Under the pieces are notes generated by a model that searched no databases, had not been told where the DNA came from, and saw nothing but the letters and a program-made list of their open reading frames with translations. Source: Dyella marensis (GTDB lineage: Bacteria > Pseudomonadota > Gammaproteobacteria > Xanthomonadales > Rhodanobacteraceae). Taken from it: a stretch of DNA of 64,000 nucleotides. A program made the position numbers and the translations under genes. Location of the stretch: contig NZ_FONH01000001.1 of the NCBI RefSeq assembly GCF_900112865.1, positions 496,001 to 560,000 of the forward strand, given 5' to 3'. Positions 46,651 to 57,479 of this stretch are shown piece after piece; position 1 is the stretch's first letter; each line of letters starts with the position of its first letter.

Positions 46651-48423
46651 TCAGTCGCTCGCCGCGTCGTGGAACTGCATGCGGTGCAGCGCGGCGTAGT
46701 GGCCGCCCTCGGCGAGCAGTTCCGCGTGCGTGCCGCGCTCGACGATGCGGCCCTGGTCCATCACCGCGATCTGGTCGGCATGCTCGATGGTGGACAGGCG
46801 ATGCGCGATCACCAGGGTGGTGCGGTCGCGCATCAGGCGCTGCAGCGCCTGCTGGATCAGGCGCTCGGATTCGGTATCCAGCGCGCTGGTCGCTTCGTCC
46901 AGCACCAGGATCGGCGCGTTCTTGAGGATGGCGCGCGCGATCGCGATGCGCTGGCGCTGGCCGCCGGACAGCATGTTGCCGCCCTGGCCGATCTGGCTGT
47001 GGATGCCCTTGGGCAGGCGCTGGATGAATTCCATCGCATTGGCCGCTTCGGCCGCCGCGACGATGTCCTTCTCGCTGGCGCCTTCCAGCTCGCCATAGGC
47101 GATGTTTTCCGCCACCGTGCCGTCGAACAGCACCACGCTCTGCCCCACCCAGGCGATCTGCCTGCGCAGCGAGGCCAGGGTGTAGCCGGCGTAGTCGAGG
47201 CCGTCCAGCGCGATGGCGCCCGCGGTGGGTTCGTAGAAGCGCGGCAGCAGGCTGACCAGGCTGCTCTTGCCGCTGCCGGAGCGGCCCACCAGGGCGGTGA
47301 CCGTGCCCGGGCGGCAATACAGATCGACCCCGCGCAGCGCCTCGAAATCGTTGCGCGGATAGGTCAGGCGCACGTCCTCGAACACGATGTCGCCGCGGGT
47401 GCGCTCGAGCACGCGGGTACCGGTGTCGACTTCCGGCGGCATGTCGATGATGCCGAACAGGTCCTCGCAGGCGGCCACGCCGCGCTGCACGCTGGCCTGC
47501 ACGCCGGTGAGGCGCTTGAGCGAAGGCAGCATGCCGCCCATCGAGGTGAGCACGGTGATGAACACGCCGGGCGAGATGCTGTCGATCACGTCCGGCCGCG
47601 TGCCCAGGTACACCAGCAGGGCCAGCGCGAACGCGGCCGCGGTCTGGATGGTGGCGCTGGAGAACGCGCTGGTCACCGACACTTTCAGGTTCAGCCGCTT
47701 GGAATGCTCGGTGACCTGCTCGAAGCGTTCCGCCTCGCGCTTCTGGCCGCCATAGATGCGCACCTCGCGATTGGCACCGACCGATTCCTCGACCGCGCCG
47801 GTCACCGAACCCATGGTGCCCTGGATGCGCTTGCTGATGGTGCGGTAGCGCCGGCTGACCACGGTGACGATCAGCACCACTGCCGGCACCATGATCAGCA
47901 AGGCCATGGTGAGGTAGGCGCTGGTCGAGAGCATCACGTACATCATGCCCACGATCATCAGGCCCTCGGTGACCGCCACCTTCAGCGCGTCGGTGGAGGC
48001 CTGCGCGACCTGTTCGCTGGTGTAGGTGATGCGCGACACCTGCTGGCCGGAATGCTCGCTGCCGAAGAACGCCGCGGGCAGGCGCAAGTAGGCGTCGAAT
48101 ACGTCGCGGCGGATGTTCTGCACCACGTTGCGCCCGATATAGGCGATGCCGTAGTCGTTGAGCACGATGGCGATGCCGCGCAGCACGAACAGCCCGATGA
48201 TCCAGATCGGCATCCAGAAGATCAGGTAGGCGTCCTTGTGCGCGAACAGCTCGTCGATCATCGGCCGCAGCAGCTTGGTGAACGCCGCCAGGCAGCCGCT
48301 CTCCAGCGCCATGCCGAGGATCGAGACCATGCCCACCACCCAGTAGCGGCGGGTATAGCCGAGCAGGCGCTTGTAGGTCCGCCAGGTCGCGGCGTCCCAT
48401 ACGGAGGCTTTCTTGGCGCTCAC
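46651..48423 (-). CDS. msbA: Lipid A export ABC transporter MsbA
   Basis: MsbA (590 aa) flips lipid A-core across the inner membrane. Six membrane helices (residues 20-310) are followed by an ATPase domain with Walker A GRSGSGKSSL, signature LSGGQRQRIAIARAIL and Walker B LVLDEATSALD. The start is GTG at 48423 (VSAKKASVWDAATW); an extension upstream would enter exbD. It is 10 bp downstream of exbD and 7 bp upstream of lpxK. Confidence 0.95.
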   Translation of the reverse strand: MSAKKASVWDAATWRTYKRLLGYTRRYWVVGMVSILGMALESGCLAAFTKLLRPMIDELFAHKDAYLIFWMPIWIIGLFVLRGIAIVLNDYGIAYIGRNVVQNIRRDVFDAYLRLPAAFFGSEHSGQQVSRITYTSEQVAQASTDALKVAVTEGLMIVGMMYVMLSTSAYLTMALLIMVPAVVLIVTVVSRRYRTISKRIQGTMGSVTGAVEESVGANREVRIYGGQKREAERFEQVTEHSKRLNLKVSVTSAFSSATIQTAAAFALALLVYLGTRPDVIDSISPGVFITVLTSMGGMLPSLKRLTGVQASVQRGVAACEDLFGIIDMPPEVDTGTRVLERTRGDIVFEDVRLTYPRNDFEALRGVDLYCRPGTVTALVGRSGSGKSSLVSLLPRFYEPTAGAIALDGLDYAGYTLASLRRQIAWVGQSVVLFDGTVAENIAYGELEGASEKDIVAAAEAANAMEFIQRLPKGIHSQIGQGGNMLSGGQRQRIAIARAILKNAPILVLDEATSALDTESERLIQQALQRLMRDRTTLVIAHRLSTIEHADQIAVMDQGRIVERGTHAELLAEGGHYAALHRMQFHDAASD

Positions 48424-48433
48424 TTGCCTACGC

Positions 48434-48865
48434 TCACTTACCTGGGCCCGCCTGGGTCGGCGTGGTGGCGATGGAGAGCTTGGTGAAACCGAGCTGGCCC
48501 AGTGCATCCATCGCGGTGACCACGTTCTGGTGCGGGGTCATGGCGTCGGCGCGGATGGTCACCTGGCGCTCGCGGTCGTCGCCGGCGATGTTGGCGATGG
48601 CCTGCTTCAGCGGCTCGATGCCCTGCCCCAGCACCTCGTCGGTGCCGACGTAGTAGTGGCCGTCGCGATCGACCACGATGGTCAGCGCGGGGGCCTGCAT
48701 ATCGCGCTCATCGGCGCTTGCCTTGGGCAGGGTCACCTGCATCCGCGTGTGCTGGACGAAGGTGGTGGTGAGCACGAAGAACATCAGCAGGGTGAGCAGG
48801 ACGTCGATCAGGGAGATCACGTTGATCTCGAAGTCGTCCTGCCGGCGGTCGTTGCCGATACGCAT
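48434..48865 (-). CDS. exbD: ExbD/TolR family biopolymer transport protein
   Basis: A 143-aa protein with one membrane helix near the N-terminus carrying the essential Asp (FEINVISLIDVLLTLLMFFVLT) and a periplasmic domain of about 100 residues. With ExbB it makes a proton-driven motor complex. The neighbours (exbB upstream, msbA downstream) rather than a tonB gene suggest envelope energisation in general; the exact partner is not in this window. Confidence 0.94.
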   Translation of the reverse strand: MRIGNDRRQDDFEINVISLIDVLLTLLMFFVLTTTFVQHTRMQVTLPKASADERDMQAPALTIVVDRDGHYYVGTDEVLGQGIEPLKQAIANIAGDDRERQVTIRADAMTPHQNVVTAMDALGQLGFTKLSIATTPTQAGPGK

Positions 48866-48871
48866 GCCGGA

Positions 48872-49537
48872 TCAGCCCGCGGTCGACTCGGCGGCGCGGC
48901 GCGGACGCGACGGCGCCGGTGCGGCGACGGTCAGCTCGTCCAGCAGCGCGGTGGCCTGCTTTTCCATTTCCACGCAGTAGCCGGCGACCCTGGAACGGAA
49001 ATAGCGGTGCAGCACGTAGGCGGGAATCGCCACCACCAGGCCGGTGGCGGTGCAGATCAGTGCCTCGCCGATGCCGCCGGCCATTTTCAGCGGATCGCCC
49101 ACGCCGCCCTTCATCACGTCCAGGAACATGCGGATCAGGCCGACCACGGTGCCCAGCAGGCCGAGCAGCGGGCCGATCAGCGCGATGGTGCCGAGCGTGT
49201 TGAGGTAGCGCTCCATGTTGTGCACCACGTGGCGACCGGTGTCCTCGATGCGCTCCTTGATCAGCTCGCGCGGACGGTTGCGCACGGCCAGCGCGGCGGC
49301 CAGCAGTTCGCCCAGCGGCGAGCCGTTGGCCAGGGTGGCCAGATGACCCGGATCGAGCTGGCCCGAGCGCGCCCAGTTGCGCACTTCGTCGCCCAGGCCG
49401 GGCGGCAGGACCGACTTGCGGCGCAGGGTCCAGCAGCGCTCCAGCACGATCGCCAGCGCGATCGCCGAACAGATCAGGATGGGCAGCATTGCCCAACCGC
49501 CAGCCATCAGGATATCCAGCACGATTAACCCACCCAT
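48872..49537 (-). CDS. exbB: ExbB/TolQ/MotA family proton channel protein
   Basis: A 221-aa inner-membrane protein with three helices: one near the start (LDILMAGGWAMLPILICSAI) and two around LGTIALIGPLLGLLGTVVGL and ALICTATGLVVAIPAYVLHRY. The latter are the proton-channel signature. The ATG at 49537 has a modest ribosome site. It forms the motor with ExbD, six bases downstream. Confidence 0.94.
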   Translation of the reverse strand: MGGLIVLDILMAGGWAMLPILICSAIALAIVLERCWTLRRKSVLPPGLGDEVRNWARSGQLDPGHLATLANGSPLGELLAAALAVRNRPRELIKERIEDTGRHVVHNMERYLNTLGTIALIGPLLGLLGTVVGLIRMFLDVMKGGVGDPLKMAGGIGEALICTATGLVVAIPAYVLHRYFRSRVAGYCVEMEKQATALLDELTVAAPAPSRPRRAAESTAG

Positions 49538-49647
49538 GCGATCGAATTGCAGGCGCGCATCATAGCAGTCCCTTTCCGCGGTTCCGCGGCGCCCGTGGTA
49601 ATTACGCGACGCGTCGCACATGGCGCGAGAACGGCGCCGCGGCGGAC

Positions 49648-51993
49648 CTATTCACGCCAGTAGCGGAACCGGTGCCGGCGCCATGCACGGACCATGTGCG
49701 GCGGCGCATCGGCCGGAAAATCCACCTCGATCGCGCCCTGCTCCGCCGTGTTCAGCATCGGCACCCGGAATGCCGCATAGCGCTGTGCCACCAGCGGATG
49801 CGGATGACCGAAGCGGTTGCGCCAGCCGGACGAGACCAGGGCGAGGACCGGCGCGAGCCCGCGGACCAGGTCGGGGCCTGACGAGGTGCGGCTGCCGTGG
49901 TGCGGCACCTGCAGCACCAGCGGAGGCCCGGTGCCCACGGCGGCGGGCAGGCCACGCTCCGCCGGCAGGCCGATGTCGCCGGTCAGCAGCACGCGTCCGC
50001 CCGTGCCTTCCGCCAGCAACACACAGGAACGGTCGTTGCCGCGCGCCGCCGCTGCGCGCGCCGCCGGGCCGAGCATGCGGAAGCGCACGCCGTCCCAGTT
50101 CCAGGACTGCCCCGCCGCGCAGGGGACCGTGGCGATCGGCATGCGCTCCGGTTCGCCGCCCAGCCGCGCCGCCGCCGGATGAGCTTGCGCGACGGCGGGC
50201 GCGCCGCCGGCGTGGTCGTTGTCGGCGTGGCTCACCACCAGCAGGTCCAGTCGCGCGATGCCCAGCGCGCGCAGCGACGGCAGCACCGCCGCCTCGCCGA
50301 GGTCGAAATCGGAAGGAAAGCGCGCGCCGGCATCGAACACCAGAGCGTGCTCGCGTGTGCGCAGCACCACCGCCAGGCCTTGCCCGACGTCCAGCATCCA
50401 CAGCCGGAACGCGCCGGGTTGCGGGCGTTGCACCGGTGGCCAGGCCAGGGGCAGGAACAGCAGCGCGCCCAGCCAGCGCATCGGCGTGCCACGCGGAAGC
50501 AGCATCCAGCCGGCGCCGAGCAGGGCCAGGCCCAGTGCCCACGGCCTTGCCGCCGGCACGTAGACCTGCGCGCCGGGCCACCCGGCCATCCGTTCGAACA
50601 GCCACCACAGTCCCGCGCACAACCAGCCGGCCGCGACCAGCACCGGCCCGGCCAGCGGTGGCGCCATCAGCAGCAGCGCCGTGCCGAACAGGGTCAGCGG
50701 CACCACCAGGAAGCTCACCAGGGGTACCGCGAGCAGGTTGGACAGGGCGCCGACCAGGCAAGCCCCGCCGAAGAACCACAGGCTCAACGGCAACAGCGCC
50801 ACCGCCATCACCGCCTGCGCCAGCGTCAGTTCGCGCAGTGCGCCGCGCCAGCCCTGCGCGCGTGGCGACAGGCTGTAGATCAGGAAGGCCACGCCCGCGA
50901 AGGACAGCCAGAAACCGGCGCTCAGCACGGCCAGCGGGTCGGCGGCGAGCATGGCCAGCAAGGCCAGCGCCAAGGCCTGTGCGGACGACACATGGCGCCG
51001 CGAACAGCGCGCGAGCGCGACCACCGCGATCATCAGCAGCGTGCGCACGGTGGGCAGGCCGAAACCGGCCAGCGCGCTGTACAGCGCGGCGCACAGCAGC
51101 GCCGCCAGGGCCTGGACCTGCCGCCGCGGCACGCGCAGGCCGAACCCGGGCCAGCACGCATACGCCAGCCGCGCCAGCCAGACGCCCGCCACCGCCGCCA
51201 CGCCGACATGGAAGCCGGAGATGGCGATGAGATGCGAGGCGCCATTGGCGCGCGCCAGCTCCCAGTCGCGCTGGGTCAGGCCACGCGTATCGCCTATCGC
51301 GAAGGCGCGCAGCAAGGCGGCCGAACGCACATCGGCGACGCGGCGCTCGATACCGTCGGCGATCGCCGCGCGCCAGCCGTCGACGCAGAACATCCGTACG
51401 CCCGTGCTGCGATTGGACGCATCGTCACGCACATAACCCGTGGCGACGATGCCCCGCTCCAGCGCGCTGCGCTCGCCATCGCCGCCGCCGGGATTGACCA
51501 GGCCGCGCGGCCGCTTGAGGCGCAGCGTCAGATGCCAGCGTGCGCACGGAACGATCGCGGGAACGGCCTTGCCGCCGGCGGCGTACCAGGCCAGGCGCAG
51601 GCGGCCGTCCAGCGCGACGGGTTCATCGCCCACGGCGGCCCGCTCGACGGTGAGCACGAAGCGCGTCGCTTCGGCGCGCACCTGCGGCAGGCCGCTCACC
51701 GTGCCCGTCACGCTCAGATCGCGTCCTTCCAGTTCGCGCGGCAGGCGCGATTCCATCGCCCGCACGCCGCACCAGGCGGCCCAGGCCGCGCCAAGCAGCA
51801 GGAAGGCCACGCCGCGCGCTTGCGCCGACGACCACGCAAGCCATGCCGACAGGACGAGCACCGGCAGCAGCCATCCCTGCGTCGGCAGTACCGGCATCCA
51901 TTGCACCGCCAGTACGCCGGCAAGAAACGCGGGCGCCAGCCAGATCGCTGCTTGTTCGCGCACCGTCGCCGTCCATCCGTGGGGATGGCTCAA
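49648..51993 (-). CDS. comEC: DNA internalization-related competence protein ComEC/Rec2
   Basis: ComEC (781 aa) forms the inner-membrane channel for transforming DNA. The order is DUF4131 and N-terminal helices, the Competence domain with about ten helices (250-500), then a C-terminal MBL-like domain with SHADNDHAGG (HADNDH at 589-594), LLTGDIG and QVPHHGSRTSS. All look intact, so natural transformation is possible. It lies 110 bp upstream of exbB, on the same strand. Confidence 0.93.
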   Translation of the reverse strand: MSHPHGWTATVREQAAIWLAPAFLAGVLAVQWMPVLPTQGWLLPVLVLSAWLAWSSAQARGVAFLLLGAAWAAWCGVRAMESRLPRELEGRDLSVTGTVSGLPQVRAEATRFVLTVERAAVGDEPVALDGRLRLAWYAAGGKAVPAIVPCARWHLTLRLKRPRGLVNPGGGDGERSALERGIVATGYVRDDASNRSTGVRMFCVDGWRAAIADGIERRVADVRSAALLRAFAIGDTRGLTQRDWELARANGASHLIAISGFHVGVAAVAGVWLARLAYACWPGFGLRVPRRQVQALAALLCAALYSALAGFGLPTVRTLLMIAVVALARCSRRHVSSAQALALALLAMLAADPLAVLSAGFWLSFAGVAFLIYSLSPRAQGWRGALRELTLAQAVMAVALLPLSLWFFGGACLVGALSNLLAVPLVSFLVVPLTLFGTALLLMAPPLAGPVLVAAGWLCAGLWWLFERMAGWPGAQVYVPAARPWALGLALLGAGWMLLPRGTPMRWLGALLFLPLAWPPVQRPQPGAFRLWMLDVGQGLAVVLRTREHALVFDAGARFPSDFDLGEAAVLPSLRALGIARLDLLVVSHADNDHAGGAPAVAQAHPAAARLGGEPERMPIATVPCAAGQSWNWDGVRFRMLGPAARAAAARGNDRSCVLLAEGTGGRVLLTGDIGLPAERGLPAAVGTGPPLVLQVPHHGSRTSSGPDLVRGLAPVLALVSSGWRNRFGHPHPLVAQRYAAFRVPMLNTAEQGAIEVDFPADAPPHMVRAWRRHRFRYWRE

Positions 51994-52085
51994 GTTAACC
52001 GGGCGAAGTACGAAGCGAATCCGAAAACGATGTAGGCATCGACCGATGCAGCGCGTCGGCCGATGCCCGGATCAGACAGCCCCGA

Positions 52086-52778
52086 TCAATGCGCGGGACG
52101 TTCCCGCAGCACGCCGTTATGCAGCTCCAGCGTGCGATCCATGCGCGCGGCCAGGCGGGTGTCGTGGGTGACCAGCACGAAGCTGGTGCCGATCTCGCGA
52201 TTGAGCTCCAGCATCAGCTCGTACACGTGATCCGCATTGCCTTCGTCGAGATTGCCGGTGGGCTCGTCGCCCAGCACGCAGGCCGGCCGCGTCACCAGCG
52301 CGCGCGCCACCGCGCAGCGCTGGCGTTCGCCGCCGGACAGCTCCGCCGGCTTGTGCGCCAGGCGCTGGCCCAGGCCCACGCGGCCGAGCAGGTCGGAGGC
52401 CTGCTTCTGCGCCTGCGGAATCGGCGTGCCGCGGATCAGCAGCGGCATGCACACGTTCTCCAGCGCGGTGAACTCGGGCAGCAGGTGGTGGAACTGGTAG
52501 ATGAAACCCAGCGAGCGGTTGCGCACACGCCCGCGCTCGGCGTCGGACAGCGCGGACAGCAGCTGCCCTTCCACTTCCACCTCGCCCTTGGTCAGCGTGT
52601 CCAGCCCGCCCAGGATGTGCAGCAGCGTGCTCTTGCCGGAGCCGGAGGCGCCGACGATGGCCAGCGTCTCGCCGCGCTTCAGCGCGAAGCTCACGTCGCT
52701 GAGCACGTCGGTGTGCAGGCCGCCTTCCTCGTAGGTCTTGGCGATGTGGCTGGCGCGCAGCACGATGTTGTCAGTCAT
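52086..52778 (-). CDS. lolD: Lipoprotein-releasing system ATPase LolD
   Basis: LolD (230 aa) powers extraction of lipoproteins from the inner membrane. Walker [13 protein letters not shown]-loop [16 protein letters not shown] (with the LolD-type motif), signature [15 protein letters not shown] and Walker [14 protein letters not shown] are present. The ATG at 52778 ([11 protein letters not shown]) has GAG seven bases upstream. An ATG at 52790 (MSKS) is possible and would overlap the lolC stop by 8 bases. Confidence 0.94.
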   Translation of the reverse strand: MTDNIVLRASHIAKTYEEGGLHTDVLSDVSFALKRGETLAIVGASGSGKSTLLHILGGLDTLTKGEVEVEGQLLSALSDAERGRVRNRSLGFIYQFHHLLPEFTALENVCMPLLIRGTPIPQAQKQASDLLGRVGLGQRLAHKPAELSGGERQRCAVARALVTRPACVLGDEPTGNLDEGNADHVYELMLELNREIGTSFVLVTHDTRLAARMDRTLELHNGVLRERPAH

Positions 52779-52782
52779 GGAT

Positions 52783-54027
52783 TTACTCATAGCGCAAGGC
52801 CTGCGCAGGCTGCGTGCGCGAGGCCCGCCACGCCGGATAGAGCGTGGCAAGCAGCGAGAACAGGAAGGTCACCAGCGCGACCTTGGCCACGTCGTCCATC
52901 TGCAGCTTGCTGGGCAGCTCGCTGATGTAATAGACGTCCGGCGACAGGAACGTGGTGTGGAAAGTGCGCTCGATCCACTTGACGATCTGCGGCAGCCGCC
53001 ACGACAGCAGCGAACCGAGCGTCACGCCGAAGCCGATGCCGACGAAGCCCACCAGCACGCCCTGCACCATGAACATGCCCATGATGCTGCGCGGCGTGGA
53101 GCCGAGCGTGCGCAGGATGGCGATGTCGGCCTGCTTGTCGGTGACCAGCATCATCAGCATCGAGATCAGGTTGATCACCGCGACCAGGATGATCAGCGAG
53201 AGGATGATGAACATCACCTTCTTCTCCATCGAGATGGCGGAGAAGAAATTCGCGTGGCTGTCCATCCAGGTATCCATGCGGTAGACCTGGCCCAGGTGAT
53301 TGGCCAACTCTTTCGCCACGGGCCGCGCGTTGAACATGTCGTCCAGGCGCAGGCGGATGCCGGTGGGGCCGTCGATGCTGTTGAGGCGCGCGGCGTCCTG
53401 CATGCTGACCAGGGCCAGGTTCGAATCGAACTCCTGCATGCCCAGCTCGAAGATGCCCGCCACGGTGAAGCTGCGCAGGCGCGGCACGCTGCCCATCGGC
53501 GTGGCGCGGAATTCGGGCACCGCCATGGTCACGTGGTCGCCCATCGCCACGCCCAGCGACATGGCCAGCTCGCGGCCCAGCACAATGTTCCACTTGCCCG
53601 GCTGCAGCGCGTCGAGCTTGCCGTCGATCATGTGCTTGTCGATGTCGGAGACTTTCGGCTCCTGCGCCGGATCGATGCCGCGCACCAGCGCACCGCTGGA
53701 ACGGCGCGCCTGCAGGAAGGCCTGCGCCTCGACGTAGGGCGCCGCGCCACGCACGTGCGGGTTGGCTTCGGCGATCTGGATCGCGCGCTGCCAGTCCTGC
53801 ACGCTCTCGCCGGCCAGGCCCGACACCGTGGCATGCGAGATGGCGCCGAGGATGCGCGTGCGCAGTTCGTTGTCGAAGCCGTTCATCACCGACATCACGG
53901 TGATCAGCGCGGTGACGCTGATCGCGATGCACACGATGGAGACGGTCGAGATGAACGAGATGAACTGGTTGCGTCGCTTGGCGCGCGTGTAGCGCAGGCC
54001 GATGAAAAGCTCTAGCGGTCGGAACAT
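52783..54027 (-). CDS. lolC: Lipoprotein-releasing ABC transporter permease LolC/LolE
   Basis: A 414-aa permease with four membrane helices: one near residue 28-50, the FtsX domain helices at about 272-400, and a periplasmic domain of about 200 residues between. The start [27 protein letters not shown] is the LolC/LolE signature. Only one permease gene is present next to lolD, so the complex may be a homodimer, as in some other bacteria. The C-terminus ends in PAQALRYE. Confidence 0.93.
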   Translation of the reverse strand: MFRPLELFIGLRYTRAKRRNQFISFISTVSIVCIAISVTALITVMSVMNGFDNELRTRILGAISHATVSGLAGESVQDWQRAIQIAEANPHVRGAAPYVEAQAFLQARRSSGALVRGIDPAQEPKVSDIDKHMIDGKLDALQPGKWNIVLGRELAMSLGVAMGDHVTMAVPEFRATPMGSVPRLRSFTVAGIFELGMQEFDSNLALVSMQDAARLNSIDGPTGIRLRLDDMFNARPVAKELANHLGQVYRMDTWMDSHANFFSAISMEKKVMFIILSLIILVAVINLISMLMMLVTDKQADIAILRTLGSTPRSIMGMFMVQGVLVGFVGIGFGVTLGSLLSWRLPQIVKWIERTFHTTFLSPDVYYISELPSKLQMDDVAKVALVTFLFSLLATLYPAWRASRTQPAQALRYE

Positions 54028-54166
54028 GGACGGGTCGCTCGTGGGATTCGTTGGGCTGGCCGCCCAGGCATCGCGGAGGGCGCGATCGATAGTGCCGTAG
54101 TCGGCTGGATCAGACCGCGACGCCGCGGCAGAGTGCCCCAAGCCCTGCGGTTCGGCAAGCTGGCAC

Positions 54167-54580
54167 TCAGCACGCGGCGGCCAGGCGCATGCGCAGGCGG
54201 CGGCGCAGGTCGGCGTCGCTGTTGTCCGGCGCCAGCAGCAGGTTCACCGCAGCGCCCGATGTGGGCTGCAGGCGCAGCCACAGGCAGTCGCCGAGCGCGC
54301 GGGAGGACAGCAGCGTGGCCGGCGTGTCGGCGCAATGGGCGTCCCGCAGCGTCCAGCCGCCATCCGCGGCCCATCCGGCCGAGCGGATCGGCGGTTGCCG
54401 CCAAGCGCGCCATGTCGGCGGCAGGGCCACCGCCAGCGCGGCGGTCAGCGCAAGCGCGCACCACCACGGCAGGGCCGACAGCCAGCCGGCCGCCGCGGCC
54501 AGCAGCGTCATCCCGGCGCAGGCCCTGCCCCAGCCGCGCGATGGCGCGTATTCAAAGCCGATGGCGGGCGCGGATGTCAT
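54167..54580 (-). CDS. YgfX/CptA-like membrane protein
   Basis: A 137-aa protein with two hydrophobic segments (about 24-45 and 47-62) and a soluble C-terminal domain. It starts MTSAPAIGFEYAPSRGWGR and overlaps the end of sdhE by 29 bases. In E. coli the equivalent gene, ygfX/cptA, also follows ygfY/sdhE and has been described as a toxin-like partner. Similarity by pattern is weak and the call rests on size, topology and neighbour. Confidence 0.65.
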   Translation of the reverse strand: MTSAPAIGFEYAPSRGWGRACAGMTLLAAAAGWLSALPWWCALALTAALAVALPPTWRAWRQPPIRSAGWAADGGWTLRDAHCADTPATLLSSRALGDCLWLRLQPTSGAAVNLLLAPDNSDADLRRRLRMRLAAAC

Positions 54581-54809
54581 CGATGATCGCCTGCCAGTCC
54601 TCGCGCGGGGCCGTGGCATGGCCCATCACCCAGTCCCACAGGTCCGGGTCCTGCACGTCGAGCAGTTCGTCGAAGGCGGTGCGCGTGGCTTCGTCGGCCT
54701 GGGCGAAGCGCTCGTCCAGCCAGCCGCCGAACAGGGCGTCGAGCTCGCGCGTGCCGCGGCGGGTGCGCCAGCGCAGGCGCTTGATGCGGGCTTCGTCCAT
54801 GGCGGTCAT
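54552..54809 (-). CDS. sdhE: Succinate dehydrogenase assembly factor 2 (SdhE)
   Basis: SdhE (85 aa) attaches FAD to SdhA. The conserved RGTRELD motif is visible in the first 25 residues, followed by LLDVQDPDLWDWVMG. The ATG at 54809 (MTAMDEARIKRLRW) or 54800 is the start. It is 70 bp downstream of sdhB with a strong hairpin in between, and overlaps the ygfX-like gene. Confidence 0.93.
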   Translation of the reverse strand: MTAMDEARIKRLRWRTRRGTRELDALFGGWLDERFAQADEATRTAFDELLDVQDPDLWDWVMGHATAPREDWQAIIDDIRARHRL

Positions 54810-54823
54810 CGCAGCAGGGGTCG

Positions 54824-54858
54824 AAAACGACATGGCCCGCGGCGAGCCGCGGGCCATG
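54824..54858 (-). terminator. Hairpin terminator downstream of sdhB
   Basis: A 13-bp perfect stem, catggcccgcggc (54831-54843) with gccgcgggccatg (54846-54858), has a 2-nt loop (4 nt in practice) and TCGTTTTCG after it on the minus strand. It would reduce read-through from sdhCDAB into sdhE. Confidence 0.65.
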
Positions 54859-54879
54859 TGGACGGGACGGAACTCGCCG

Positions 54880-55665
54880 TCAGGGCGAGCGGCGCTCCAC
54901 GATCAGCTTCTTGATCTCCGCGATCGCCTTGGCCGGGTTCAGACCCTTCGGGCAGGTGCGCGCGCAGTTCATGATGGTGTGGCAGCGGTACAGCTTGAAC
55001 GGGTCTTCCAGGTCGTCCAGGCGGGCGCCGGTGTCTTCGTCGCGCGAGTCGACGATCCAGCGGTAGGCCTGCAGCAGGATGGCCGGACCCAGGTACTTGT
55101 CGCCGTTCCACCAGTAGCTCGGGCAGCTGGTCGAGCAGCAGGCGCACAGGATGCACTCGTACAGGCCGTCGAGCTTCTTGCGGTCCTCCGGCGACTGCAG
55201 GCGCTCCTTGTCGGCCGGGGCCGGGCTCTGCGTGCGCAGCCAGGGCTTGATCGAGGCGAACTGCGCGTAGAAGTGCGTGAGATCCGGCACCAGGTCCTTC
55301 ACCACCGGCATGTGCGGCAGCGGGTAGATCTTGACGTCGCCGGAGGCGCAGTCGGAGATCGCCTTGGTGCAGGCCAGCGTATTGGTGCCGTCGATGTTCA
55401 TCGCGCAGGAACCGCAGATGCCTTCGCGGCACGAACGGCGCAGCGTGAGCGTCGGATCGATCTCGTTCTTGATCTTCAGCAGGGCGTCCAGAACCATCGG
55501 GCCGCACGCGGCCAGGTCGACCTCGTAGGTATCGATGCGCGGGTTCTGCCCGTCTTCCGGCGTCCAGCGATAGATGCGGAAGGTGCGGGACTTCTTCGCG
55601 TCCTTGGCCGGATAGTGCTTGCCCGGCTGGACCTTGGAATTTTTAGGTAGCGAAAATTCTGCCAC
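54880..55665 (-). CDS. sdhB: Succinate dehydrogenase iron-sulfur subunit
   Basis: SdhB (261 aa) carries the three Fe-S centres of complex II. Ligands of the 2Fe-2S centre are Cys79, Cys84, Cys87 and Cys99; the 4Fe-4S and 3Fe-4S centres use Cys171, Cys174, Cys177, Cys181, Cys228, Cys234 and Cys238. The N-terminus is about 25 residues longer than in E. coli. It follows sdhA by 21 bp. Confidence 0.97.
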   Translation of the reverse strand: MAEFSLPKNSKVQPGKHYPAKDAKKSRTFRIYRWTPEDGQNPRIDTYEVDLAACGPMVLDALLKIKNEIDPTLTLRRSCREGICGSCAMNIDGTNTLACTKAISDCASGDVKIYPLPHMPVVKDLVPDLTHFYAQFASIKPWLRTQSPAPADKERLQSPEDRKKLDGLYECILCACCSTSCPSYWWNGDKYLGPAILLQAYRWIVDSRDEDTGARLDDLEDPFKLYRCHTIMNCARTCPKGLNPAKAIAEIKKLIVERRSP

Positions 55666-55686
55666 GATCTTGTCTCCAGTCCGGTA

Positions 55687-57474
55687 TCAGTAAACGCGCT
55701 TCTTCGGCGGCACCACTTCGACGTCCGAGGTCATGGTGTACATGTGCACCGGACGGAAATCGAAGTTCGCCTTGCCGTGGTCGTCCACCGACACCAGCGT
55801 GTGCTTCTGCCAGTTGGCGTCGTCGCGCTCCGGGAAGTCCTCGCGGGCATGCGCGCCGCGGCTCTCGGGGCGCTGCTCGGCCGAGTACATGGTGGCCACC
55901 GCCTGGCCCAGCAGGTTGGACAGTTCCAGGGTTTCGATCAGGTCGGAGTTCCACACCAGCGAGCGGTCGCTGACGCCGACATCCTTGAACGAGTCGTAGA
56001 CCTTGGAGATCTTGTCGCAGCCTTCCTTCAGCGATTCGCCGGTGCGGAACACCGCCGCGTCGCTCTGCATGGTGCGCTGCATTTCGGCGCGGATCTTTGC
56101 GGTCGGCAGGCTGCCCTTGGCGTAGCGCAGGCTGTCGAAGCGGCCCAGCGCCTGGTCCAGCGCGCTGGCCGGCAGATCCTTGTGCGGCGCGCCCGGCTTG
56201 ACGATCTCGGCGCAGCGATGCGCCACCGCGCGGCCGAACACCACCAGGTCGAGCAGCGAGTTGGAGCCCAGGCGGTTGGCGCCGTGCACCGACACGCAGG
56301 CCGCCTCGCCGATGGCGAACAGGCCCGGCACCACCGCGTCGACGTTGTCGCCGCGCTTCTGCACCACTTCGCCGTGGTAGTTGGTGGGGATGCCGCCCAT
56401 GTTGTAGTGCACGGTCGGGATGACCGGGATCGGTTCCTTGGTCACGTCCACGCCGGCGAAGATGCGCGCCGACTCGGCGATCCCCGGCAGACGCTCGTGG
56501 ATCACGCCGGCACCCAGGTGCATCAGGTTGATGTGGATGTGGTCCTTGTGCTCGCCGACGCCGCGGCCTTCGCGGATTTCCATGGTCATGGCGCGGCTGA
56601 CCACGTCGCGCGAGGCCAGGTCCTTGGCGTTGGGCGCATAGCGCTCCATGAAGCGCTCGCCGTTGGAGTTGGTGAGATAGCCGCCCTCGCCACGCACGCC
56701 CTCGGTGATCAGGCAGCCGGAGCCGTAGATGCCGGTCGGGTGGAACTGCACGAACTCCATGTCCTGCAGGGCCAGGCCGGCGCGCAGCACCATGCCGCCG
56801 CCGTCGCCGGTGCAGGTATGCGCCGAGGTGGCGCTGAAGTAGGCGCGGCCGTAGCCGCCGGTGGCCAGCACGACCGCGTGGCCGCGGAACACGTGCAGGG
56901 TGCCTTCGTTCATGTCCAGCGCGAGCACGCCGCGGCACACGCCTTCTTCGTCGAAGATCAGGTCGGTGGCGAAGTACTCGATGAAGAACGTGGCGTCATG
57001 CGCCAACGCCTGCTGGTACAGCGTATGCAGGATGGCGTGGCCGGTACGGTCGGCCGCGGCGCAGGTGCGCTGCGCGGTGCCCTTGCCGTAGTGCGTGGTC
57101 ATGCCGCCGAACGGACGCTGGTAGATCTTGCCTTCCTCGGTACGCGAGAACGGCACGCCGTAGTGTTCCAGCTCGATGATCGAGGGGATGGCCTCGCGGC
57201 ACATGTACTCGATCGCATCCTGGTCGCCGAGCCAGTCGGAACCCTTGATGGTGTCGTAGAAGTGGAAGCGCCAGTCGTCCTCGCCCATGTTGCCGAGCGC
57301 GGCCGAGATGCCGCCCTGGGCAGCCACGGTGTGCGAGCGGGTCGGGAACACCTTGGTGATGCAGGCGGCCTTGAGCCCCTTCTCGGCCAGGCCGAACGTG
57401 GCACGCAGGCCCGCGCCGCCGGCGCCGACCACGATCACGTCGTACTTATGCTGTTGAACCTTGTAGGCTTCCAT
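55687..57474 (-). CDS. sdhA: Succinate dehydrogenase flavoprotein subunit
   Basis: SdhA (595 aa, E. coli 588 aa) oxidises succinate to fumarate. The FAD-binding GAGGAG (17-22) and the flavinylated His48 ([10 protein letters not shown]) are intact, and the catalytic region ([20 protein letters not shown]) is present. The start [17 protein letters not shown] is five bases after the sdhD stop. The gene is in standard sdhCDAB order. Confidence 0.98.
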   Translation of the reverse strand: MEAYKVQQHKYDVIVVGAGGAGLRATFGLAEKGLKAACITKVFPTRSHTVAAQGGISAALGNMGEDDWRFHFYDTIKGSDWLGDQDAIEYMCREAIPSIIELEHYGVPFSRTEEGKIYQRPFGGMTTHYGKGTAQRTCAAADRTGHAILHTLYQQALAHDATFFIEYFATDLIFDEEGVCRGVLALDMNEGTLHVFRGHAVVLATGGYGRAYFSATSAHTCTGDGGGMVLRAGLALQDMEFVQFHPTGIYGSGCLITEGVRGEGGYLTNSNGERFMERYAPNAKDLASRDVVSRAMTMEIREGRGVGEHKDHIHINLMHLGAGVIHERLPGIAESARIFAGVDVTKEPIPVIPTVHYNMGGIPTNYHGEVVQKRGDNVDAVVPGLFAIGEAACVSVHGANRLGSNSLLDLVVFGRAVAHRCAEIVKPGAPHKDLPASALDQALGRFDSLRYAKGSLPTAKIRAEMQRTMQSDAAVFRTGESLKEGCDKISKVYDSFKDVGVSDRSLVWNSDLIETLELSNLLGQAVATMYSAEQRPESRGAHAREDFPERDDANWQKHTLVSVDDHGKANFDFRPVHMYTMTSDVEVVPPKKRVY

Positions 57475-57479
57475 CGAAC